Shown here: one piece after another, positions 1 to 6,137 of the stretch | How positions within the stretch are numbered: the stretch's first letter is position 1 | Layout of the letters: every line of letters starts with the position of its first letter | Assembly (NCBI GenBank): GCA_015486475.1 | Contig: WFRO01000384.1 | Coordinates: 1-6,594 of the forward strand | Origin: Bacteroidales bacterium | Lineage (GTDB): Bacteria > Bacteroidota > Bacteroidia > Bacteroidales > VadinHA17 | Length of the DNA stretch: 6,594 nucleotides | Direction of reading: 5' to 3' | The notes under the pieces: model-generated | Told to the model about the DNA's origin: nothing | Databases searched by the model: none | Seen by the model: the letters and a program-made list of their open reading frames with translations, nothing else | Position numbers and translations under genes: made by a program

Positions 1-2591
1 CTGAACTCGATCAGATCGTTGTTCAGCTTATACAGTCGTTCCGTATTCCTCCTGACCAGCTTCAACTTACTGACCTGCTCCTTATCCAGGTTGCCCCTTG
101 CAAGCAGGTCTTCGATCGGGGCGGATATGAGCGTTGCGACGGTCTTCAGGTCGTGGGCAATGTTCGTGAAGAAGGTCAGCTTTTTCTCGGCCATTTCATG
201 TTCCTGTCTGGCTTTGTGTTTTGCCAGGCTCAGCTCCATCTTCCAGTGCAGCCGTTTTTTATAGTAATCAAAGAAAAACAGGAATGCTGCCAGGATCGCC
301 AGGACATAAAAGGTAAAAGCCCACCAGGTGAGGTACCACGGTGGCAGGATCCGGATCGTGAGCCGTGTCGGATCATCGTTCCATACATTGCTTTTGTTCG
401 TGCTCTTCACCTCGAACACATAGGTCCCCGGCGAGAGGTTCGTATAGGTGGTGTGGTTGGTCTCCCCCAGGTAGATCCAGTTGTCTTCCAGTCCTTTCAG
501 CCGGTAGGCAAAGTTGTTGTATTTCGGGAGATCGTTGTCTTTTGTGAAGAACTTGATGGTGAAAGAATTCCTCCGGAAAGGCAGGACGAGCTTCCGGGTC
601 TTTTCCAGCGGTTCCCTGAGGTACGACTCATCCGGTAACTTTTTGATGCTGGTGTTCTGGAAGATGATATCCGAGATCACCACCCGGGCTTTTTTGGTAT
701 CTGTAAAGATCTTCTTCGGATCGACGAGCACAAATCCTTCGGAACAGCCGAACAGCAGCCTGTTGTCAGGCGTTTTGAGAGAGGATCGCGGTGAGAACTC
801 ATTGGTGCACAGACCGTGACGCGAATCGAAGATCTGCAATCCGCCGCTCCCCATATCCAGCCTGCACAACCCGTCAATGGTGCTGATCCACAGGTACCGG
901 TCATCCAGCGACTCCATCCGCAGGATCGTATTGGTGGGGAGCCCGTCCTCGCCGCTCCAGGTACTGATCTTTTTCCCTCTGGGCGAGATCTGCACCAGCC
1001 CGAAAACCTTTGTGGCGAACCAGTAATTCCCCTGCTTGTCCTGGTAGAGATCGTTCAGGACTATTTCCTCCAGGTTCCTGTTGATCTCGGGAGACAGTTC
1101 GTACATCCTGTTGCTTTTTGGAAGATACTGGTACAACCCAAGCCTGTTGATCAGTACAACGATCTGTCCCGACTGGTTCCTCCGTATGGAGGAGACATGC
1201 CACAGGTTTCTTTTTGCCAGTTTCTCGTCAACTGCAACATCCCGCACCCTGCCGGTACGTGTGTTGAAAGAAACCAGGTTCTTTCCGTGGATATTGGAAG
1301 CGATCAGCAGGTTCTCTCCGTCGATATTGAACAACTGCACGATCTCCTGGTTCCTGGCAGGGTCCCTGCTTACGGGATGATAGGCTTTCAGCAGCCGGAG
1401 ACCGGGAGAATACTTTCCCAGCAGACCGTCGTAGGTGGCGATCCAGTAATATCCCTGCCGGTCTTTTGTGATCCCACGTATCTTCGTCCCCCGCAGCCCG
1501 GCCATCAGTTCTTCGATGGTGTGGTTCCGGAAACTGTTGGTTGCCATGTTCCATTCCGAAAAACCGTAATTGGTCCCCAGCAGATATTTGTCCCCGTCAA
1601 TATAGGCTGCGTATCCTTCCCGGGCCACCAGGGAATTCTTATTGTCCGGGAGAGGAGTGATGTTCACGAAGGACATGTTCTGCGGCAGCAGACAGGCCAG
1701 CCCGGCGCCAAAGGAGGATACCCAGATGGCATCATCCTCGGCGACAAAAATATCGTAGATGCTGTTGCTGGGGATCGCCGAGGCTTGGTCCACCCTGTTG
1801 TACAGATGGTCTTTAACCTTAAGATCCTTATCCAGGATGAATATTCCGTTGCCATTGGTGGCGATCCAGTAATTATCATGTACTTTCTCAATATCCAGGA
1901 TCTTCTCATGATTGTTGAGAGGGATCATCTTCATTTTGGTTTCCCGGTTCCTGACATACAACCATCCGTTGTTCGATGCTGCGAACAGGATCCCGTCTGT
2001 CTCCCTGAGCAGCGTGATCGTTTTCCCTTCCAGCAGTGTTGTGTCCTTTCCGGACAACCTCAGCCCTCCCTCTCCGGAGGAAAACCAGAGACCCTCCTCA
2101 GTTACCAGATAAGCATTGACCTTTTCGTCGATCGCTCTCCGGGGTGCAGCCCCCTCAGTGATCTCCATAAGGTTTTTACCCAGTAAGAAGTAAACCTTCC
2201 CGGCATAATACTTTATATGGTGTGTGTAGCCTTTGAAAATACGCTTGAAGTTATCAGACAGCCTGTCGTAGGTGTAAACCCCGTGGTTGGTGCTCACCCA
2301 CAGGTCATCCCGGTCATCCAGGATCATGGAAAAGATGTACAGACCCCGCAGACTGTCATACTGGAAGAAGGAATAACCGTCAAACCTTGCGAGTCCGTTT
2401 TTGGTGCCCACCCAGCTGTAGCCGAGGCTGTCCTGCAGAAAACAGGTCACCATGTTGACGGGCAGCCCGTCGATGACGGTGAAGGTCACGGTTTTCCTCT
2501 TCTCCAGGGCAGAGGAAACACCTCCGGTTATCACCGACAACAAAGCGGTGATCATGAAGATCCTGAGGACAGTGCAGCGTGGGGATCGCAT
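1..2591 (-). CDS. Propeller-type sensor histidine kinase (partial, C-terminus outside the window)
   Basis: Membrane sensor kinase of the Bacteroidota type, open at base 1; 863 residues are visible. Residues 1-29 form a signal peptide with a likely cut after VSSA. Residues about 35-630 contain repeated regulator-propeller blades: SWVGTKNGLARFDG (59-72), LWVSTNHGVYTYD (97-109), YWIATNGNGIFILD (241-254), IWVSSFGAGL (289-298), YWIATYDGLLGKY (382-394), YWFATKVFGL (523-532) and LWISTIDGLCRLD (567-579). A Y_Y_Y domain follows at about 670-745, with FAYRLKGLEDNW at 694-705. A membrane helix spans about 752-774, then a short linker leads to a HisKA segment with phosphorylatable His813 in IAHDLKTVATLI. 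The propeller should lie in the periplasm and sense a ligand, often an oligosaccharide in this family. ATG 2591 is the first start after an in-frame TAG upstream. Whether it is a hybrid protein with receiver and AraC-type DNA-binding domains cannot be seen. The H-box lacks the usual proline: Val818 follows Thr817. Confidence 0.93.
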   Translation of the reverse strand, partial: MRSPRCTVLRIFMITALLSVITGGVSSALEKRKTVTFTVIDGLPVNMVTCFLQDSLGYSWVGTKNGLARFDGYSFFQYDSLRGLYIFSMILDDRDDLWVSTNHGVYTYDRLSDNFKRIFKGYTHHIKYYAGKVYFLLGKNLMEITEGAAPRRAIDEKVNAYLVTEEGLWFSSGEGGLRLSGKDTTLLEGKTITLLRETDGILFAASNNGWLYVRNRETKMKMIPLNNHEKILDIEKVHDNYWIATNGNGIFILDKDLKVKDHLYNRVDQASAIPSNSIYDIFVAEDDAIWVSSFGAGLACLLPQNMSFVNITPLPDNKNSLVAREGYAAYIDGDKYLLGTNYGFSEWNMATNSFRNHTIEELMAGLRGTKIRGITKDRQGYYWIATYDGLLGKYSPGLRLLKAYHPVSRDPARNQEIVQLFNIDGENLLIASNIHGKNLVSFNTRTGRVRDVAVDEKLAKRNLWHVSSIRRNQSGQIVVLINRLGLYQYLPKSNRMYELSPEINRNLEEIVLNDLYQDKQGNYWFATKVFGLVQISPRGKKISTWSGEDGLPTNTILRMESLDDRYLWISTIDGLCRLDMGSGGLQIFDSRHGLCTNEFSPRSSLKTPDNRLLFGCSEGFVLVDPKKIFTDTKKARVVISDIIFQNTSIKKLPDESYLREPLEKTRKLVLPFRRNSFTIKFFTKDNDLPKYNNFAYRLKGLEDNWIYLGETNHTTYTNLSPGTYVFEVKSTNKSNVWNDDPTRLTIRILPPWYLTWWAFTFYVLAILAAFLFFFDYYKKRLHWKMELSLAKHKARQEHEMAEKKLTFFTNIAHDLKTVATLISAPIEDLLARGNLDKEQVSKLKLVRRNTERLYKLNNDLIEF

Positions 2592-2676
2592 TTCTTTTAC
2601 AGTGACAGAAAGATCAATGATGCCGGTCCTAGGATCCTATCCGGACATGCCGGAGATCCTTCGTGATCGGCACACC

Positions 2677-2704
2677 CAAAAGTAACAATTTTATTCGTAT
2701 GCAA
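2677..2704 (-). promoter_or_regulatory. Candidate Bacteroidota promoter for the sensor kinase
   Basis: On the minus strand TTG (2704-2702) is followed, after 17 bases, by TACTTTTG (2684-2677). This fits the Bacteroidota housekeeping pattern TTG...TAnnTTTG. Transcription would start near 2670 and give a leader of about 80 bases before ATG 2591. The assignment rests on motif match and position only. Confidence 0.5.
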
Positions 2705-2732
2705 GGATGTGCATCCGGGGAATAGGAAGTTT

Positions 2733-2753
2733 GGAGTGTGGAGTGTGGAGTTG
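2733..2753. repeat. Heptamer tandem repeat GGAGTGT, three units
   Basis: The units are GGAGTGT, GGAGTGT and GGAGTTG, directly adjacent. This is the kinase-proximal end of the repeat block. It has the same 7-base unit length as the neighbouring arrays but an unrelated sequence. Confidence 0.8.
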
Positions 2754-2754
2754 G

Positions 2755-2800
2755 AAGTTAAAAGTTAAAAGTGCCTTAAGTGCGCTAAAGTTAAAAGTTT
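2755..2800. repeat. AAGTTAA heptamer copies, two tandem plus one separated
   Basis: AAGTTAA occurs at 2755-2761 and 2762-2768 and then breaks off into AAGT. After about 20 unique bases a related copy, AAAGTTAAAAGTTT, occupies 2787-2800. The array starts two bases after the GGAGTGT array ends, so two unrelated heptamers stand side by side. Confidence 0.7.
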
Positions 2801-2841
2801 GTGGTTTTACCTAGCAATCCCGTCCGAACGGCGTCAGCCCT

Positions 2842-2863
2842 GCCCGAATGAATTCGTTCAGGC
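2842..2863. repeat. Near-perfect 22-base palindrome centred on GAATTC
   Basis: The two 11-base arms match at nine positions, with imperfect pairs at 4/19 and 8/15. In RNA from either strand one of these becomes a G-U wobble and the other stays a mismatch. It runs directly into a GGGC repeat (2864-2875). CTGCCC (2840-2845) and GGGCAG (2872-2877) offer an alternative outer pairing. It could form a hairpin in the GH31 read-through transcript, but no T-tract follows, so a terminator role is not supported. Confidence 0.6.
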
Positions 2864-2875
2864 GGGCGGGCGGGC

Positions 2876-2924
2876 AGCACCTAGCACCTAGCAACCAGCA
2901 CCTAGCAACCAGCACCTAGCACCC
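2876..2924. repeat. Heptamer tandem array AGCACCT/AGCAACC, seven units
   Basis: Seven directly adjacent 7-base units fill exactly 49 bases: AGCACCT, AGCACCT, AGCAACC, AGCACCT, AGCAACC, AGCACCT, AGCACCC. The two main variants alternate in the middle. A related stray copy (CCTAGCAATCC) lies at 2810-2820, on the other side of the palindrome. Seven is not a multiple of three and nothing suggests translation. Confidence 0.9.
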
Positions 2925-2930
2925 CTTTTT

Positions 2931-2986
2931 ACTTATGCCTTATTACTTATGCCTTATTACTTCTGCCTTTTGCCTTCTGCCTTCTA
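2931..2986. repeat. Heptamer tandem array ACTTATG/CCTTATT, eight units
   Basis: Eight 7-base units fill 56 bases: ACTTATG, CCTTATT, ACTTATG, CCTTATT, ACTTCTG, CCTTTTG, CCTTCTG, CCTTCTA. The first four form a perfect 14-base duplication and later units drift. The array is pyrimidine-rich on the plus strand. It starts six bases after the AGCACCT array and ends 24 bases before the GH31 stop codon. Confidence 0.88.
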
Positions 2987-3010
2987 TTTCACGCATTCCA
3001 TTCCCCGGGC

Positions 3011-5164
3011 TCATCTTACTCCGAACTCCTCCCTCTGCAGCCTGTCCAGATCCGGTTTCTTTGCTGCCTTCTGCAAGGACTCCCGGTACAGCTTGTTGGG
3101 ATCCGGCAGAGCAGGACGGTTCTCTCCGGTCAGGAAGATGGGGATCTTATATTCCGGGCAATCGAGGTGGACGGTCTGCCCGCCCTGGTATTCTTTGCCG
3201 GTCCAGTAGTCGGTCCACCGGCCTTCGGGCAGGTACATATCAAAGGAGAACTGATCGTTTTTCCAGATGATCCCTACCAGGATGTTGTCCCCGTACATAT
3301 ACTCATCCCAGTGTGCGGCAGCCTGTTGGTCCTCCGGGAACGCCAGGGCGAGGGGCCGCACGATGGGGATACCCTCCTGCGAGGCTTTCCGGGCCATGGC
3401 ATAGGAGTAGTCTTTCATTGCATCGTGGATGATGCTGTATGTGCGGTAAACGGCGATCAGCGAGGTGTCGTAATGCGGTTTGTAGGGCATGTCCCATGGC
3501 GCCCGGTTGTCCAGGGGGCCCACCTCCATGATGGGGGTGAAGGCGCCGAAAGCCAGCCAGCGGGCCACGTTGATATGTGAGAGCGGGTGTTTCCAGTAAC
3601 CGCCAATGTCAGAGCCCCACAGGGGGAAGTTCATGAAGGCGCAACGCTGCACGGCGATGAGGGCGGTACGCAGACCGTAGGGACCGGCGGAGATATCGCC
3701 ACCCCAGAAGACACCGTATTGCTGGCTGCCGGTATAACCGGCCCGCGGCATGGGCAGGAAATCGTCCCCGCGCTTCTCCTGCAAAGCATCATGGGCGGCC
3801 TTAATATAGAGGCGTGGGTAGTCGTTGCGCAGGTTGTGCACTTTGCGGCCGTCGGGCAACACGCAGGTGTCGATGCGGGTGATGAGCTCTTCCGAACGGT
3901 CCATCTTGAACCCCGCAATGCCCATGGAGATCAGGCGCTGCTGCAGGATCTTCTCCCACCAGGCCATGGCGGCCGGGTCATAGTAGTTGATGATCCAGTG
4001 GTCGATGGGCTTTTTATGCGCGGGGAGGGGCATGAGATAATTTTTGGCGGTGGCCTCCTGCAGCATGCTGTCGCAGGCCCACGGCGCGATCCATACCAGA
4101 AACTTCATGCCCCGGTGGTTGATCCAGTCGATCATCTGCTGTGCCTGCGGGAAACGTTCGGGGTCCCACCGCAGGTCACCATAGCCGTGATAGCCGGCAG
4201 CCCAGGGACGGTCCACCCAGTATGCTCCGATGGGGATGTCATAAGCCCGGGCCATCAGGATATCCTCTACCAGTTCCGAGTTGTAGGGAGCCCGCACGCG
4301 GGTGCCGTTATAATATTTCTTCCGGTTGGTATGGTCATCGCGCCAGCGCAGGGGCCTAAATGCCCATTTGGGCGGGAGGAAGGAAGAGCCTGTCAGCGCC
4401 GGCAGCCGTTTGACCACCTCCGGCAGGGTGGGGCCGGGCAACACCGAGAAGGTCAGTTGTGCATCGTCGAAACGGACATCGATACGCCCCGTATCAGTGG
4501 CTGCCAGGTCATAATAACCCGGACGGATGCCGTGAACGAACAACCCGTACCCTGCAGAAGAGGCATAAAAAGGCTCGTAGATGCCCAGCGTCGACCGTAC
4601 CAGCATGGTCACCTTTTTGCCCCGCAGATCCAGACTGGCCGGCGTGTCCTTCTGCCAGCTCAGGTTCTGGTCTCCGTCCACGGTGCGTTCCATCAGACCG
4701 TAGTAATGCTCATCAGGCCCTGCCTCGATCGTCATCCCCGTATGCAGGATGCCGGCGGACGGCTGCACGGTGAACTGTATGTCCAGGATGCCTTTCTTTC
4801 CCCGGGTCAGCGTGACAGTGGCCTCCCGCCGGTCGGTGGTCGTAAAGGAAACCGAATAGACCGAGTCGTTGCCGGTGAGCACCTGCTTCTGCTTCTCCGG
4901 GTATTGCGTGCCGGCATCCGTGATGTAATAAAAAGCCGGATGCCCGGCGGCGGAGAACGCTACGGTCCGGCCCGATGCTTTCTGTGTGAGCTGCAGGGCC
5001 AAAGGCCCCTGTTCGTTGAGACGGATCTGCCAGACATCGCCCGGCAGAAGAGATCTGCCCCGGCCGCACGACTGCAAAAGAATGAAAGCAGCGCCCAGGA
5101 CGCTTAAAAAGAAAATGTGGAATAATGGTCTGAAACTTTTCATCTGACTAAAGTTTATGTTCAT
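3011..5164 (-). CDS. Glycoside hydrolase family 31 lipoprotein (alpha-glycosidase)
   Basis: A retaining alpha-glycosidase of family GH31, complete at 717 residues, within the usual family range. Residues 1-33 are a lipoprotein signal ending in LLQSC, so Cys33 would carry the lipid. An N-terminal beta-sandwich spans about 40-255, the catalytic barrel about 262-590 and a C-terminal beta domain the rest. The nucleophile is Asp422 in GFKMDRSEE and the acid/base is Asp490 in FWGGDISAG. Other family signatures are FRPLRWRDDHTN (269-280), AYWVDRPW (314-321), FLVWIAPW (355-362) and PLWGSDIGGY (514-523). GH31 members cleave alpha-glucosides, alpha-xylosides, sulfoquinovosides and others; the specificity cannot be read here. 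After Cys33 comes GRGRS without acidic residues, so a surface-export signal is not seen and a periplasmic location is more likely. ATG 5164 is the longest start; Met8 (5143) also gives a normal signal peptide. It lies upstream of, and in the same direction as, the sensor kinase. Confidence 0.95.
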   Translation of the reverse strand: MNINFSQMKSFRPLFHIFFLSVLGAAFILLQSCGRGRSLLPGDVWQIRLNEQGPLALQLTQKASGRTVAFSAAGHPAFYYITDAGTQYPEKQKQVLTGNDSVYSVSFTTTDRREATVTLTRGKKGILDIQFTVQPSAGILHTGMTIEAGPDEHYYGLMERTVDGDQNLSWQKDTPASLDLRGKKVTMLVRSTLGIYEPFYASSAGYGLFVHGIRPGYYDLAATDTGRIDVRFDDAQLTFSVLPGPTLPEVVKRLPALTGSSFLPPKWAFRPLRWRDDHTNRKKYYNGTRVRAPYNSELVEDILMARAYDIPIGAYWVDRPWAAGYHGYGDLRWDPERFPQAQQMIDWINHRGMKFLVWIAPWACDSMLQEATAKNYLMPLPAHKKPIDHWIINYYDPAAMAWWEKILQQRLISMGIAGFKMDRSEELITRIDTCVLPDGRKVHNLRNDYPRLYIKAAHDALQEKRGDDFLPMPRAGYTGSQQYGVFWGGDISAGPYGLRTALIAVQRCAFMNFPLWGSDIGGYWKHPLSHINVARWLAFGAFTPIMEVGPLDNRAPWDMPYKPHYDTSLIAVYRTYSIIHDAMKDYSYAMARKASQEGIPIVRPLALAFPEDQQAAAHWDEYMYGDNILVGIIWKNDQFSFDMYLPEGRWTDYWTGKEYQGGQTVHLDCPEYKIPIFLTGENRPALPDPNKLYRESLQKAAKKPDLDRLQREEFGVR

Positions 5165-5189
5165 TTAGTTTGTTTTTCCTACCTGTTAA

Positions 5190-5197
5190 CAAAAGTA
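5190..5197 (-). promoter_or_regulatory. Candidate -7 element for the GH31 gene
   Basis: TACTTTTG on the minus strand fits TAnnTTTG and lies 25 bases before ATG 5164. It sits inside TTGTTACTTTTG (5201-5190), which also occurs exactly in front of the kinase. No TTG is found 17-23 bases upstream, so only the -7 half is supported. If Met8 is the true start, the leader would be about 40 bases. Confidence 0.4.
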
Positions 5198-5356
5198 ACA
5201 AAAAGGCAGGGCACTTCTTTATCGGAAATTCCTTTCAGTGCATTTTTACCAAAAGATCGGCAAAAAGTGAACAGGAGCCGGGCAGGGGTTCTCCCGCTTC
5301 CGGCAAGCTTATTGGAGATATATGGGAGTTGTTGTGCACTAAAATTAACCAATTTA

Positions 5357-5386
5357 TTGAAAAACAAAATAAAATACTTACCTTTG
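5357..5386 (+). promoter_or_regulatory. Candidate promoter of higBA
   Basis: TTG (5357-5359) and TACCTTTG (5379-5386) are separated by 19 bases, a good match to the Bacteroidota TTG...TAnnTTTG promoter. Transcription would start near 5393, giving a very short leader of under 20 bases before higB. This is the best promoter match in the window. Confidence 0.6.
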
Positions 5387-5396
5387 ACGTTAGTAC

Positions 5397-5415
5397 CGTA
5401 ATACGATAGCATGCT
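5397..5415 (+). promoter_or_regulatory. Possible HigA/HigBA operator palindromes
   Basis: Two small perfect palindromes lie between the predicted transcription start and the first codons of higB: CGTA-A-TACG (5397-5405) and AGCATGCT (5408-5415), the second covering the start codon. HigA antitoxins repress their own promoter by binding short palindromes near it, so the position is suitable. The palindromes are short and unlike each other, so the call is tentative. Confidence 0.35.
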
Positions 5416-5695
5416 TGTTTCATTTGGATCAAAAAACACTGAAAAAATATGGAAAGGAGAAAGAATAAAAAATCTCTTTTTAGAAATTCAGGAAATTGCC
5501 CGAAGAAAGTTACGAATGATCAATAATGCCCAGAATACTGGTGATCTTAGAATTCTACCTTCGAACCGACTTGAAAAATTAAAAGGAAATTTTAAAAATT
5601 ATTATAGTATTAGAATCAATGATCAATGGAGAATCATTTTCATTTGGAAAAACAATCATGCTCATAATGTTGAAATTATTGATTACCATAAATAG
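5411..5695 (+). CDS. higB: HigB toxin, RelE-like mRNA interferase
   Basis: Toxin of a type II toxin-antitoxin pair. HigB enzymes have a RelE fold and cleave mRNA on the ribosome, stopping translation until the antitoxin neutralises them. The 94 residues match the family's size. Family features are the opening SFGSKNTEKIW (4-14), LKGNFKNYYSIRINDQWRI (57-75, with Arg68, Trp73 and Arg74) and the C-terminal Asp91-Tyr92-His93, a triad conserved in HigB and part of the active site in the Proteus protein. All look intact, so the toxin is probably functional. The start at 5411 aligns with the normal HigB N-terminus; no Shine-Dalgarno sequence is visible, as is common in Bacteroidota. higA follows nine bases after the stop. 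Toxin first, antitoxin second is the typical higBA order. Both genes are AT-rich compared with the GH31 gene. Confidence 0.93.
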   Translation: MLVSFGSKNTEKIWKGERIKNLFLEIQEIARRKLRMINNAQNTGDLRILPSNRLEKLKGNFKNYYSIRINDQWRIIFIWKNNHAHNVEIIDYHK

Positions 5696-5704
5696 ACACA
5701 GAAA

Positions 5705-6010
5705 ATGAAAAAATTAAAAAACATACATCCGGGTGAAGTCCTTTTATATGAATTTATGATACCAATGAACATAACTGCATACAGATTGTCAAAGGACCTT
5801 GGAATTCCTCAAACACGGATTTCTCAAATAATAAAAGGAAAAAGGAGAATCACTGCAGACACAGCTTTAAGATTGAGTTCTTATTTTGGAACATCTCCAA
5901 AATTCTGGTTAGGACTACAAAATGATTTTGACCTTGAAGAAGAACAACAAGTTATAGCAGATTCACTGAAAACCATAAGAAATATCAAGGCTGAAAACGC
6001 ACTGCAATAA
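5705..6010 (+). CDS. higA: HigA antitoxin, XRE-family DNA-binding protein
   Basis: Antitoxin and autorepressor partner of HigB. The 101-residue protein begins with NIHPGEVLLYEFMIP (6-20), typical of HigA/VapI proteins. A Cro/C1-type helix-turn-helix follows at about 22-60, with recognition-helix region GIPQTRISQIIKGKRRI (33-49) and the HigA-typical stretch SPKFWLGLQNDFDL (64-77). The charged C-terminal tail is likely to help bind the toxin. It is co-transcribed with higB, nine bases downstream of its stop, without its own recognisable promoter. It probably binds palindromes around the higB start and represses the operon together with HigB. No truncation or frameshift is seen. Confidence 0.95.
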   Translation: MKKLKNIHPGEVLLYEFMIPMNITAYRLSKDLGIPQTRISQIIKGKRRITADTALRLSSYFGTSPKFWLGLQNDFDLEEEQQVIADSLKTIRNIKAENALQ

Positions 6011-6029
6011 TGCATACAGCAAACGAAGG

Positions 6030-6067
6030 TCCCGATTCCCGATTCCCGATAATATCGGGAGTCGGGA
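6030..6067. repeat. TCCCGAT heptamer repeat folding into a strong hairpin
   Basis: TCCCGAT occurs three times in tandem (6030-6050). After AAT (6051-6053) come ATCGGGA (6054-6060) and GTCGGGA (6061-6067). Bases 6037-6050 pair with 6054-6067 over 14 positions with a single G-T wobble. The loop is only three bases, so the innermost pairs may open. It starts 20 bases after the higA stop and may protect the 3' end or help end the higBA transcript, but no T-tract follows directly. Confidence 0.85.
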
Positions 6068-6076
6068 TCATCCGTT

Positions 6077-6101
6077 CTGGGTAGAAATCCCACAGTTTTT
6101 T
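6077..6101 (+). terminator. Weak candidate terminator after higBA
   Basis: TGGG (6078-6081) and CCCA (6089-6092) form a short stem around TAGAAAT; three bases later a run of six T follows (6096-6101). The stem is weak on its own, but the much stronger heptamer hairpin lies just upstream and the two together could end the higBA transcript. Confidence 0.35.
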
Positions 6102-6103
6102 GC

Positions 6104-6111
6104 TATTTTTG
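6104..6111 (+). promoter_or_regulatory. Candidate -7 element for the secreted-protein gene
   Basis: TATTTTTG fits TAnnTTTG. It would give a leader of roughly 85 bases before ATG 6203. No TTG is found at the proper distance upstream, and the run is T-rich, so a chance match is quite possible. Confidence 0.3.
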
Positions 6112-6137
6112 TTTTCGAAGGATAGTGACGACCTGTG

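Larger units (their letters stand above)
2592..3010. other. Repeat-rich non-coding region between the GH31 and kinase genes
   Basis: This 419-base interval lies between the GH31 stop and the kinase start; both genes read leftwards. I see no credible gene here. The left third (2592-2725) is ordinary leader and promoter sequence for the kinase. From about 2725 to 2990 nearly all the sequence is short tandem repeats plus one palindrome, listed separately. Small open frames that run into this block are simply translations of repeats. No classical terminator with a T-tract is evident after the GH31 stop, so read-through from GH31 into the kinase is possible. Confidence 0.8.

Noticed and set aside
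816..2186. Plus-strand 456-codon open frame
   Set aside because: It lies wholly antisense to the propeller kinase, whose blades, Y_Y_Y and HisKA motifs read clearly on the minus strand. The translation shows no domain and is rich in Pro, Val and Gln, as expected for a shadow frame.
2876..2986. CRISPR array
   Set aside because: The repeats are directly adjacent heptamers without spacers, and no cas genes are visible.
2935..3270. Small plus-strand frames across the repeats and the GH31 3' end
   Set aside because: They translate the repeat block and then the antisense of GH31; no gene features.
3587..5107. Plus-strand 506-codon open frame
   Set aside because: It is antisense to the GH31 gene, with no recognisable motif; long antisense frames are common opposite GC-rich genes.
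5170..5409. Possible small gene of 79 codons before higB
   Set aside because: It overlaps the promoter candidates of both neighbours, lacks a start signal and has no family features.
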